This document shows positions 1 to 9,174 of a DNA stretch of 64,000 nucleotides, piece by piece. The notes beneath the pieces are model-generated. The model searched no databases. It was not told where the DNA came from and was given only the letters and a program-made list of their open reading frames with translations. Origin of the DNA: Salvia splendens (taxonomy: Eukaryota > Streptophyta > Magnoliopsida > Lamiales > Lamiaceae); assembly GCF_004379255.2 (NCBI RefSeq), contig NC_056035.1, positions 20,295,902-20,359,901 on the forward strand, read 5' to 3'. Positions within the stretch are counted from its first letter, which is position 1; every line of letters begins with the position of its first letter. A program made the position numbers and the translations under genes.

Positions 1-740
1 TAATTCACATATCACATCATATGTCAATATTTTTATGAGACGATGGAGTATTCAATTGTCGCCTAGGTAGTGGAGCGCACAGAGAGATACTCTGAATGAC
101 AGACATACAACGACACAATGCAAAATATAAATAGACAAGAGAGATACGCCTTACTACAACTTCCTAGACAACGAGATTAGGTAGAGATCTTGATTTATAC
201 AGTTTACTACTCCTATTTGGGTTGGTGCCATATCACACCAAAGCGAATTAATCGTAAAATTTATTTCATAATTTTTTGCAAACTAAATTAAAATGTATTA
301 TTATCAATTTATCATTAGCCCAAACCTAAACAATTAAACCCTTGTTTCCACGAAATCTAAATTATTTTTTAAAAATAGTATCAAATCAAATCAAATCAAA
401 TAAAATCAAATAGAGTAGCTGTATCCTAATAATTTAATGGGAAAGGCATTGCCACCTAATTGCTTGAATTCATGTTAACTTCTAATAAAGGCTCCATCCG
501 CCTAATAAATGCATTCGCCAAAATTAGAGGACTCAGTTGCCCAACATCGTCACGTTACTACTCACCACTCCCAATTTTAGTAGAAAAATAAAATAATGTA
601 TTACTATTAGTACTACTAATCTAAGTAATAAAACTGCCTCTTTGTTATGTACACATGATGTGGGAGCAATAATGTTTGGAATAACATATTTGGAGCAATA
701 AAGTCAGTGAAAACATTTTCACTGACTTTATAAACTAAAA
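1..740. other. AT-rich intergenic or intronic stretch, no gene seen
   Basis: No coding exon is visible on either strand. If the GDSL gene to its right is intact, this stretch is part of its third intron. I looked on the minus strand for the conserved C-terminal GDSL blocks and did not find them. Confidence 0.5.
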
Positions 741-742
741 TA

Positions 743-964
743 CTCCTTCCATCCCACAAAAATATAAATATTTGGAATACCATAAAATTAATATACAATT
801 AATTAATAAAGTAAAAGAGGATAAAAATAAAGTAATTATAGTGTTGTTTGTGGATAATGATGCCTATCTTATTAGAGAGAAAAAAAGTAACTAAAATTAA
901 GAGGGGATATTTTTACGAAACATCCGAAAATAAAAAATATCATTATTTTATGAAATGGAGGGAG
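743..964. mobile_element. Stowaway-like MITE
   Basis: About 222 bp. It starts CTCCTTCCATCCCACAAAAATAT, ends with its approximate inverse ATGAAATGGAGGGAG, and is flanked by TA on both sides. The ends are somewhat diverged from the CTCCCTCCGTCC consensus, suggesting an old copy. Confidence 0.7.
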
Positions 965-966
965 TA

Positions 967-1544
967 CTATTTTAAAGATAATGAAATCTAATAAAACTAG
1001 ATAAGTGGGATATTGATATACACAAATACGAAGAAGATAATGAAATCTAATCAAACTAGATAAGTGCGATATTCAGATACACAAATACGTGTAACCCACT
1101 AATTATAGTGGCATTAATTATCTCTTATGCAATTATTAAAGACCCTTGAACAAAACGCATCTAATTAACTCAAAAAAGACTTGATTTAGTTGACTTTTAT
1201 CACCATTAATCATTTTATTACATTCAAATACAGCTATTTATAATTATAGATGCCTATAAAAAATTGTAAGCCCGGATTTTTTCAATAAAATGAAAAGGAA
1301 ATCCAACTGATAATCATCGCCCATTTTAGAAAAGGACGTGTATAATTCAAATACTATCGCACCCCACAACTTCCAATTTTAAGATAAGAAAAGAGTCACG
1401 CAATTTATTTTTTTGGTTCAATAAATTAATTCCAAGTAAAATGTAACGATTTTTGGTGCTGTAAATTAAATCCAACCACACATACCAAAAATTAAAAATC
1501 TTGAACTCCTATTTCTAATGAAGTAAAATAAAATGAAGTGTTAC
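967..1544. other. AT-rich stretch left of the last visible GDSL exon
   Basis: Low-complexity AT-rich DNA without a supported exon. It follows a good 5' splice site (GTAACA) at the end of the third GDSL exon, so it is intronic if the gene continues leftwards. A short direct repeat containing ATAATGAAATCTAAT occurs near 980-1060. Confidence 0.4.
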
Positions 1545-2858
1545 CTGCATAGTTCCACCTTCGGCAAGAAAAGCACCGTAATCGTTGCCGGAGAGGCAGA
1601 CGAGAACAAGAGACGACTTCAAGTCCGATTTGGTGTAGACGGAATCATGCACAAGTTTGTCGTAAAATCCGATCTGAGTGCTCATATTGGGCAAGAGATC
1701 TCCTATTGTGTTGAACACACCACTCCCTCCATATGCGAAATTCAGCCCATTCCGCAACTTTTTCCCTCCCATTTCCATCCATTCATACGCTAACGGTGAC
1801 TTCACTTCCAAGAACTTGGCTGTTTATTTTATTAATATCAGTTAATGTCACAAAACGTACTAGTTCATTGACTCATGAATTATCATGCTGGCCAAATATG
1901 ATAAAGACGGATTTAATTTAGAAGAAAATTAATTTATTTAACCTATAATTGCATGGACAATGATATTACAAGAAACCACATCTATCAGCATGAAAATAAC
2001 TCTTCAACAATATTATTATTTGGGTGATTAATTTAATGAGATATACATATCGTGTAGGAAATCAGAAAAGTAATTACATGCCAGCTGGATATATAAATAT
2101 CTATCTATATATAATATAATCTCAAAACAAAAGCATCAAGATTCAAAACCAGTAATGAATAAAGTGGTGCATGTGTGTGACACTACTCGATGATGGTAAA
2201 GAGAAACCGTGTTATTGTTTTTATTTTCAACAAAAAAACATAAATAATATATTAGTCCACCAAACCAAAAAAAGAAAAGCGAAGGAAAGCAGAAAAAAAG
2301 ATAAAGTGAATAAATGATGGTATACAATGTGTTGATGCTGAAAAAGCAAAGAAAAAGATACGTTTATTTTTTAATCAACTCTAATTAATTACTCGCATAA
2401 TAATTAATTTCATTTTCTGCATTCGTTTTAAAATGGAGAAAGAGTAAAGTTAAAAAAAAAGAATAACGTAGATACGAGTATATGGTTACCAATGTAGTCA
2501 GTGAGGATGCGGCCATCAGAGAAGCGGCCCGCGGGTTTCCCGGGGAAGGTGGAGCCGTACGGCTCATTCCACGAGTTTCCTAGCGATTTTCTGATGTTGC
2601 CCGTGTCTGCGTATGAGTCCCCGAATACGAATAGCTTTTTCGGTCTCAAACTTCCATCGGAAATTTCATGCTTCTGCCGCCGGTGATGGTGGTTGAGAGG
2701 TGAAGCTTGAATGCATATGTATCCTTCAAAATAAAGAAAATTATGTTTATATTAATTTCAAGTTTGAGAGGGAAATTAAAAAGAGAGAGAGAGAGTGTAC
2801 CTGAGGAGAGGAGGAAGCAGCAATAGAAGAAGGAAAAGAAGAGTTTAGAGGATTCCAT
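1545..2858 (-). CDS. GDSL esterase/lipase, 5' part (exons 1-3)
   Basis: Member of the SGNH/GDSL plant lipase family, resembling the At5g03610-like subgroup; such proteins are usually secreted acyl-ester hydrolases. Exons, minus strand: 2801-2858, 2490-2705, 1545-1819, all with GT-AG borders and summing to 183 codons in frame. The start at 2858 opens a hydrophobic signal peptide (MESSKLFFSFFYCCFLL) and lies about 35 bp downstream of a TATA box. Block I is KLFVFGDSYADTGN, with the catalytic Ser at about residue 50. The oxyanion Gly block (NFAYGGSGVF) and block III (SGNDY) are in exon 3. Missing: the C-terminal half, including block V with the catalytic Asp and His. No matching exon occurs in the 1.5 kb to the left edge, so the gene either has a long intron crossing the window edge or is truncated. 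The family is certain; completeness is unknown. Confidence 0.88.
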
Positions 2859-2891
2859 TGGAGAGATGTGGAGAATGAAGAATGTTGATGA

Positions 2892-2898
2892 TTTTATA
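2892..2898 (-). promoter_or_regulatory. TATA box of the GDSL gene
   Basis: TATAAAA on the minus strand, 34 bp upstream of the ATG at 2858. This implies a very short 5' leader. Confidence 0.55.
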
Positions 2899-3134
2899 CT
2901 TTGCAAAGGCATGGGCTCTCTATTTTTAAATTTATAATTTTGTAGCCCACTCCTTTGATGATTACACTTATATTATGCTATGAGTGTTCTATTCCATTTT
3001 GTTTTCTTGTATCATGCTCCTTATGCATATTGTAAGTTTATACTCCTCCGTCCATCAAAATGTTCGCGCGGATCTCAAGAAATGTGAAAGAAAGAAAGTT
3101 AAAAAAGTTAATGAAATGTGGTCCTATTATTATA
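2899..3134. other. GDSL upstream region with a MITE end fragment
   Basis: AT-rich promoter-side sequence. Around 3043-3058 a CTCCTCCGTCCATC motif resembles a Stowaway terminus, but its partner end is not evident. No gene. Confidence 0.4.
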
Positions 3135-3334
3135 CGCTCCCCGTCCTATTAAATATGAAATATATAATTTTCGGCACGAGAGTTTATGTAATGTTATTTT
3201 GTGAATAATGAAGATAGAGTAAAGTAAGATAGATAAAAAAGTAGAGAGTGTTATTTTTATTTTTAGAAATGTTTCATTTTTTTATGGGACAGTCCAAAAA
3301 GAAAAACGTTTCACTTTTAATTAGACAGAAGGAA
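3135..3334. mobile_element. Stowaway-like MITE
   Basis: About 200 bp between TA dinucleotides. It begins CGCTCCCCGTCCTATTAAAT and ends with the diverged inverse TTAGACAGAAGGAA. Internally it carries the family-typical TATGAAA..TTTCA segments and a GTAAAGTAAGA tract. Confidence 0.6.
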
Positions 3335-3424
3335 TATATTACTTTTATAATAAAATATGGATGTAATGAGTTATTGGAAAGTGGATACACTAACCAAAAA
3401 CGGAAAAGAAAACAAAGTGGACAA

Positions 3425-3613
3425 TATTTTGTGAATGGACCAAAATGATCCATTTTTCTTTTTAGTTTGTCCCAACTAAAATAACTAATTACTAAAAATA
3501 GAAACATCTTTTATCTCTATTTTATTATTTTTCTCTTACTTTATTTTATACACTTAAACATATAAAATAAAACTATATAAAATCTCATGTCATCCTAGGG
3601 AGGGAGGAAGTAG
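3425..3613. mobile_element. degenerate Stowaway-like MITE fragment
   Basis: Ends in AGGGAGGGAGGAAGTA and contains TCTCTTACTTTATTTTATAC like other copies here. The left end (near GGACCAAAATGATCC) is not clean, so borders are approximate. Confidence 0.4.
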
Positions 3614-4426
3614 AACTAAAAATCTAAAATAATATATGTATGGTGAGAACAAGAACTCTTTTAGGGATAGGGATAGCCTTAGGTTTCTCACTTGTTCTAA
3701 TTAGCACAATAGTTATGTTGACTTTGTAATGGGAAAGTCGAAAATTGATAACACTACATATGAATAAGTTGTCCTTTGACCAAAATAAAAGAAAGATGTA
3801 GATTTTTTTCCCCTTGTTTCTTGTGTGTGTGTGTGTGTGTGTGTGGTGATAGTGTAGTTGTTGGAAGTTGGGGAAATATAAATGCGAACCTCCACATATC
3901 ACTTTTCCAAGAGTTGGATGTATTAATCATTTGAGTGGGGATTGAACTCCGAATTAAAGTTGGATGACAAAGTTGAAAGAATATGTTTTCTTATCTTCTT
4001 TAATTTTCTTTTAATTTTTTCTAAATAATTTTAATGTCCATATTAGAGTTTGTAAACTTGCTCGGGCCGACTCAGCCTAATATTGATCAGGCCCATTATG
4101 AGTTGGTCTATATATGGGATAGTGGTTGGGTCAGGCTAGGCCCTTCAGTGAAACAAATTGATTGGACTTATTGATTGAAGTGGTTTGTAACTGGATGTTT
4201 CTCAACTCCAAGGCCGAATATTTCTATAATTTTTAATTATATTTATCTTACTTTTTCATATTAGTTTAGATTTTTCAAAATTCTTCCTTACATTTTGAGT
4301 TTCTTAAAAATAAAAACAATAAAATAAATTTAAATGTGCATATTTAATTAATAAATAGTAATAAGATATTTTATGGAGTATAATTATAAAATCATCCAAA
4401 GTATATGTACTAGTACTGTAAGGTAG
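3614..4426. other. intergenic, no gene seen
   Basis: AT-rich with a (GT)n microsatellite near 3821-3844. No coding exon on either strand. Confidence 0.5.
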
Positions 4427-4570
4427 TGATAAAATGCATACTACATCTTTCTTACAAACTTCAAACTATGATATGTACCGTTAGATTTCTAGATTTGATT
4501 TCAAGAAATAACAAATAACATTAATAAAATATATCAATACAACGTTAATCGATTGACAAATAATGTTACA
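4427..4570. repeat. half copy of a foldback MITE family
   Basis: Contains the family core (ACTTCAAACTATGATATG, a CCGTTAGATTT motif and AACAAATAACATTA) shared with the foldback elements at 6935-7400, 22365-22563 and 24590-24815. Only one arm is present here; the neighbouring larger foldback begins where the second arm would be expected. Confidence 0.6.
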
Positions 4571-4577
4571 GAAAATC

Positions 4578-5330
4578 GTTTCCAAATATTTGAGACAGAG
4601 TTGCATATTAGAGTCACCACTAGTTGTATGACTGGGCTTATATAAGATTAAAATCATTTAAGCCCAGTATTTGGCCCATTACTTAATCTAGATTCCAAAT
4701 TGAAGCCCCCATTTAATTATATTTCCGAAAGGGGAAGTCCTAAACTCAACATTAAGTTTTAGGGTTTAATTTTATTTACCTTTTTTTAAATCAACATTAG
4801 TGACCTAAAAGTAAATTAGCTCAATTTACATGTGTAATACTATCGAGTAGCACAAAATAAAATATCACATACAGTAAATCTCAATATTTCCCACAAGCAG
4901 CTTTGAATTGTTGTAGTGTAATTGGGTTATAATTTTGGTTCATTTTCAGAAACCCCACGAGGATTCGCTTTAAAATATAACCCAGTTAGAATACAACAAT
5001 TCAAAGTCGCTCATGGGAAATGTTGAGATTTATGTGATCTATTATTTTGTACTCGATAGTGTTACACGTGTACATTGAGATGATTTACTTTTCATGCTAT
5101 TGATGTTTGATTAAAAACAAGTAAATAACATTAAACCCTAAATTTTAATTTTGAGTTTAGGACTTCCTCTTTCGGAAATAAAATTAAAAGGGGGCTTTAA
5201 TTTGCAATGTAGATTAAGGTAAAACAATGGGCCAAATACTGGTCTTGAATGCTTTTAAACTTATGTAAGCCCAATCATGCAACTAGTGGTGATCACTCTA
5301 TTATGCATCTCTGTCTCAAATATTAGGAAC
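4578..5330. mobile_element. 753-bp foldback element with about 360-bp arms
   Basis: The left arm (4578-4936) and right arm (4972-5330) are near inverse copies. Matching blocks include AATATTTGAGACAGAG/CTCTGTCTCAAATATT, CACCACTAG/CTAGTGGTGATC, GGAAGTCCTAAACTC/GAGTTTAGGACTTCC and GGGTTATAATTTT/AAAATATAACCC. The loop is only about 35 bp. There is no reading frame and no clear target duplication. A transcript would fold into a very long hairpin. Confidence 0.75.
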
Positions 5331-5605
5331 CCAAAATGAGAATCATATCTCCAATTCCAATTACAAAGATTATCGACATTTCACTAGTAAATACCATTTG
5401 TGGTCCATCGATCGTATCACTATATAATGCAATATGTATAGTACTTATTTTATTTATATGCACCAAATTAAGCAAATACCATTTGATATGAATTGTCTTG
5501 ATCTCGAGGATGACGTAAATTAAACAATAGGAGTACCATTTTATATGAAGTGTCTTGATCTTGAGGATGACGTAGATTAATACAATACGATATGGAGAAG
5601 CTCTA
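5331..5605. other. intergenic, short duplication
   Basis: Contains a tandem near-duplicate: TACCATTTGATATGAATTG...GAGGATGACGTAAATTA at about 5476-5523 and a second copy at about 5535-5580. No gene. Confidence 0.5.
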
Positions 5606-5606
5606 C

Positions 5607-5656
5607 CTAATACTAATACTAATACTAATACTAATACTAATACTAATACTAATAAT
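5607..5656. repeat. (CTAATA)n microsatellite overlapping the LysM stop codon
   Basis: About eight hexamer units. On the minus strand the unit reads TATTAG, and the first TAG provides the stop of the LysM frame, so the last residues of that protein (RYY) come from the repeat. Confidence 0.85.
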
Positions 5657-5951
5657 ACCTATTTTTGAAAGGTGTAATCTTGATAACCAAACCAGGGAAA
5701 ACATCATCCGGATCATGGATATGTGGATTCTCCTCAACTATAAACGGGTCGCCGCACTTTTCGCTTATCGTGTGCAGCGTCTCTCCTTGTCGCACCACGT
5801 ATATTTCGTCGCAAGCCCCTCTACTGTCCGAGAACGTATGGTCCGCCTCGCCCCCTTCCCCGGGCTCGCAGCAGCTCAGCATTAGCATCATGGCCAACAA
5901 TAGTGCCGTGTATCATGAAACGGCCTCGGCTAACGTTGTAGACGACCTCAT
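5649..5951 (-). pseudogene. small secreted LysM protein with a nonsense codon in the signal region
   Basis: Single-exon frame for a plant protein with one LysM domain; such domains bind N-acetylglucosamine polymers. The LysM core is intact: IYVVRQGETLHTISEKCGDP, then an IVEENPHIHDPDDVFPG segment and VIKI. It is close in pattern to At5g62150-like proteins of about 90-100 aa. The natural start appears to be the ATG at 5951 (MRSSTTLAEAVS), but codon 13 (5913-5915) is TGA. After it the frame stays open through a hydrophobic stretch (ALLLAMMLMLSCC) to the stop at 5649. The next ATG (5891) would give 80 aa but leave only a stub of the signal peptide. The frame is otherwise undamaged, so the lesion is young or is a sequencing error. 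A TATA box lies at 6011-6018. Confidence 0.85.
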
Positions 5952-6010
5952 GTTTGATTAGGATTTTGTCTTTTTTTCTTTTTATATGATTTTGGTGTTT
6001 GGGTTTTAGG

Positions 6011-6018
6011 TCTATATA
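6011..6018 (-). promoter_or_regulatory. TATA box of the LysM gene
   Basis: TATATAGA on the minus strand, 60 bp upstream of the ATG at 5951. It supports 5951 rather than 5891 as the ancestral start. Confidence 0.55.
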
Positions 6019-6934
6019 TGTGGGGTATTTGTAGTGTGATTTTGTTTGATTTAATGGTTTTGGTTTTGGTTTGTTTGTGGTAGTTGTTGAAGTGGGTGCA
6101 GTTTAGTTGCTTCAAGTAGTATTAATTGTGCCATTATATGGATGGTTTATTGCCAAGTATATATTCATTCTAATTCTTTAAATATAGACGAAATCAATCT
6201 TTGAAAAACATACATCGATTTGATACATGATCATCTATTTGATTTGTGTCAAATACTATAATTTTGGGTAATTTGAAAAATGACATGTTATGCTATAAGT
6301 ATGTTCATTTTCCATGGGTTTCAGCCAAAAACCAAATTAATTGGTAATAAATTTTCAAATACTAGAACGAATGTAGTATAAGGTAATTAGCTGATTGAAA
6401 AATTAAATTTATAAATATTTGATAATTTTATTAGAATGGTCTATTTAGTCTTTTGGCGGGCGTTCAAACTGATATTTTTCAATGGGTTGGTAACTGTCAA
6501 CAAATGGCATTTAATTATAATAAGTCCAATGTTACTGAGAGGAAAACTTATTGTACGTTTAACAATGAGATTAAAGATAAGATAATGTGAGTAAGGCAGA
6601 ATTTTGAAAATATATACTACTACTTCACAGCTCGCACAACTCTATGTACCTAATTAAATTTATAAATCACACTCCCACCATCCCCGAAAAATTAACAAAC
6701 TTATAAATGACATGAGTTTTAATATGTAATTAGTAAAGTAAGATAAAGATGAGATAAAGTATAAGAGAGAGAAAAAAATAGAGTAATGAGTGTTAGTGTA
6801 TTATGAGATCCGTATTATAAATGATGTGTAGGGTTATTATTTGTTGAAAAACTTTCCATATTTAGACTTTATCTAATTTTAAACAACGTCCCAAAAGTCT
6901 ATTTTTTGGGGACGGGGTGAGTATATATGAAGGT
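6019..6934. other. intergenic, promoter side of the LysM gene
   Basis: T-rich then AT-rich sequence; a diverged MITE-like segment around 6660-6920 (CACTCCCACCATCCCCG ... GGGGACGGGGTGAGTATA) resembles an old Stowaway copy. No gene. Confidence 0.45.
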
Positions 6935-7400
6935 AGTGGTAAAATACAAGCCGCATTTTTTCTACAAACTCCAAACTATGATATGGATCGTTAGATTTCA
7001 TGATTTGATGTCAACAGATAACAAATAATGTCAACACAATGCAGGGCTCGGACATAGAAAAAAATAACAATAGGGGCTGTCATTTCTAAATTTTGTTTCA
7101 AACATATATTTTTTAGTGTTTTAGATAACTTTTAAGGACTTTTATACAATAATTTATATTAAACTTAAATAAATTTCCAAAATTTATAAAAAAAATGTTT
7201 AAAAATATTTTTATTAGGGGCTCGAGCCCCTCTCCACTTCTACATGGGTCTACCATGACACAACGTCAATTGGTTGATAATGTTGACATTGTGTTGATAT
7301 TTTATATTAACATTATTTGTCATCTTGTTAACATCAAATCTTAAAATCTTATAATCTAGATCATAATTTGAAGTTCGTAAATTATATAGAGTTCGAATTT
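6935..7400. mobile_element. foldback MITE interrupted by a later insertion
   Basis: The left arm (about 6941-7041) and right arm (about 7258-7400) are inverse copies (ACTCCAAACTATGATATGG versus ATCATAATTTGAAGTTCG; GTCAACAGATAACAAATAATG versus CATTATTTGTCATCTTGTTAAC). The arms are split by a 216-bp insert at 7042-7257. Confidence 0.7.
7042..7257. mobile_element. hAT-like insert inside the foldback MITE
   Basis: Starts CAGGGCTCGGACATAG and ends CTACATGGGTCTACCATG. It is flanked by ACACAATG on the left and ACACAACG on the right, an 8-bp duplication with one mismatch. Terminal inverted repeats are weak, so the class is inferred mainly from the duplication length. Confidence 0.5.
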
Positions 7401-8349
7401 GATTATGTTTATAATATGTATTTGTAATCTAATACTAGTAACTAACTAACTTTAAACTAATGTCTTTTTATGTCGACTACTTGAGTTAAATTTCAAAGTA
7501 TTTTATGGCCATGTAATTTTTGGCCAAACTTTTTAAAAAGGAGAGGTGGTTTAACTGCTTTATTAATTGGCGCGACGATAATAATTCTGACATTTGACTT
7601 GTTTCATTTATTCATATGAGCTGAAAAAGTCGGTCCTAATACTTGACGTGTTAATTAAATAATTGTGTAGCCACTATCTCTTTGACTCTATAATTCTAAT
7701 AATTCATCTTCCCATACTAATCCATGAAACGATCAACACTTTTTTTGTGGCTATTATTGACGATCAAAATCACAAAAGAGGTTGAAATGCTCCAACGTCG
7801 GAGTCAAAATATTGATGCAGTTGGTTCACATGTATATTTAATTTATTGCCTTCTAATAAGTAGAATTTGTAAAATAGCTTTCATAACTGAAATTTGGGAG
7901 AGAAAATTATAATTAACAAATTGAGGATACAAGTCAAAATTGCCCCCTTTCCCTTTCCAACAAGATTCCCACAAAATTATTACTACCATTTTTAGCTTGC
8001 TAAATCAGCTATATAAGGCCCAAAAAACATTCAGGCTTAAATTGGACTTGATGTTTAATTTGAAATATTAATTCAACTTTTTAGTAATCTTAGATTGATT
8101 TCTTCTGCTTGGATGTTGTGATTCATGACTTTGAGCCAAAACCAGGCATGGAAGCGCAATTTGTCAACTGATACAGTTAGTATTAAATGACATCACATAT
8201 TCAGTTGCAATCCTTATTATACAAGTAAATGCTCATGTTTGAACCCTCAAATCTCCCACTACCAAAAACTCAAACATGTGTAAGCAATGGCTTTGCATCA
8301 TCTAATAGCCTCGCAAAATATGAACGAGGAGATAAAAAGTTTCGTCCTT
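7401..8349. other. intergenic, no gene seen
   Basis: AT-rich DNA without a credible exon. The longest open frame (62 codons near 7724) has no recognisable composition or motif. Confidence 0.5.
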
Positions 8350-8357
8350 AAATGAAC

Positions 8358-8835
8358 TAGGTGTGGCAAATTATGCGGATTATCGAGTCAACATGATAAT
8401 GACCCAATCCAATAAAGCTCAACCTGAACCTAACCTGCTAAGGAAAATGTCAATCCAAATACAAACCCAATTTGCTACCCTTAAACCCGAACCCGTTAGC
8501 GACACTGTATAATAAGAATTGACACGACATGATAACAATCCAAACCCGATATTACACGATAAATCAAAATTTTAAACTTGATTTTACATGATAAAATCAA
8601 TTTTTTTTTCATGATTTAAATCTGATTTACAAGAAACTAAATAACTAAAGCAAAGTATTTTTTAAAAAAATAAATAATAAAAATAATAATATTATTTCTT
8701 AATGGATTATCCGTATCCAACCCTAACTCAACCAAATTTATCGACTTTTAATAGGTCAACTCAATAAGGACACAAACTCAATAAAGATCGACCCAAATTC
8801 ATTACTTTCATGCGGATTCATAATTGCCAACCCTA
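8358..8835. mobile_element. hAT-type MITE with exact 8-bp target duplication
   Basis: 478 bp, starting TAGGTGTGGCAAATTATG and ending CATAATTGCCAACCCTA. The flanks are AAATGAAC on both sides (8350-8357 and 8836-8843). The interior (GACCCAATCC, AACCCGATATTACACGAT, CGTATCCAACCC) matches the element at 27338-27897, so they are one family. Confidence 0.88.
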
Positions 8836-9174
8836 AAATGAACAATTGAGGAAAGATTAAAACTAATTCTGAAGTACTACTACTTATAGATTAAAAATTT
8901 TAACATCTAAAACTAAAATATTTTCATCCCTAAGTGCAGTAAGCGTGCAGCCATTAATAGGCATCTCTAATTCACACTTGAGGAAAATGAGTGTAAAAAA
9001 TTAGCAAAAATCATGTTAAAGGATATTTACTTTACACCTGAGAGAGAACATGTTTGGAAAATAAAAATCAAGATTATAAAGTTGCAGCAGCACTGGAAAT
9101 GAATTCCTGCGTTCAAGAGTTTTTCAAATAGCAATAAATTGGCACAATGTACAACAAAATATTGATGTTAAGAG

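Noticed and set aside
1533..1793. 86-codon plus-strand open frame
   Set aside because: It is antisense to the third GDSL exon, whose family match and splice sites fix the minus strand as coding.
5592..5885. 97-codon plus-strand frame with an (LI)n start
   Set aside because: Antisense to the LysM frame; the Leu/Ile run is the microsatellite.
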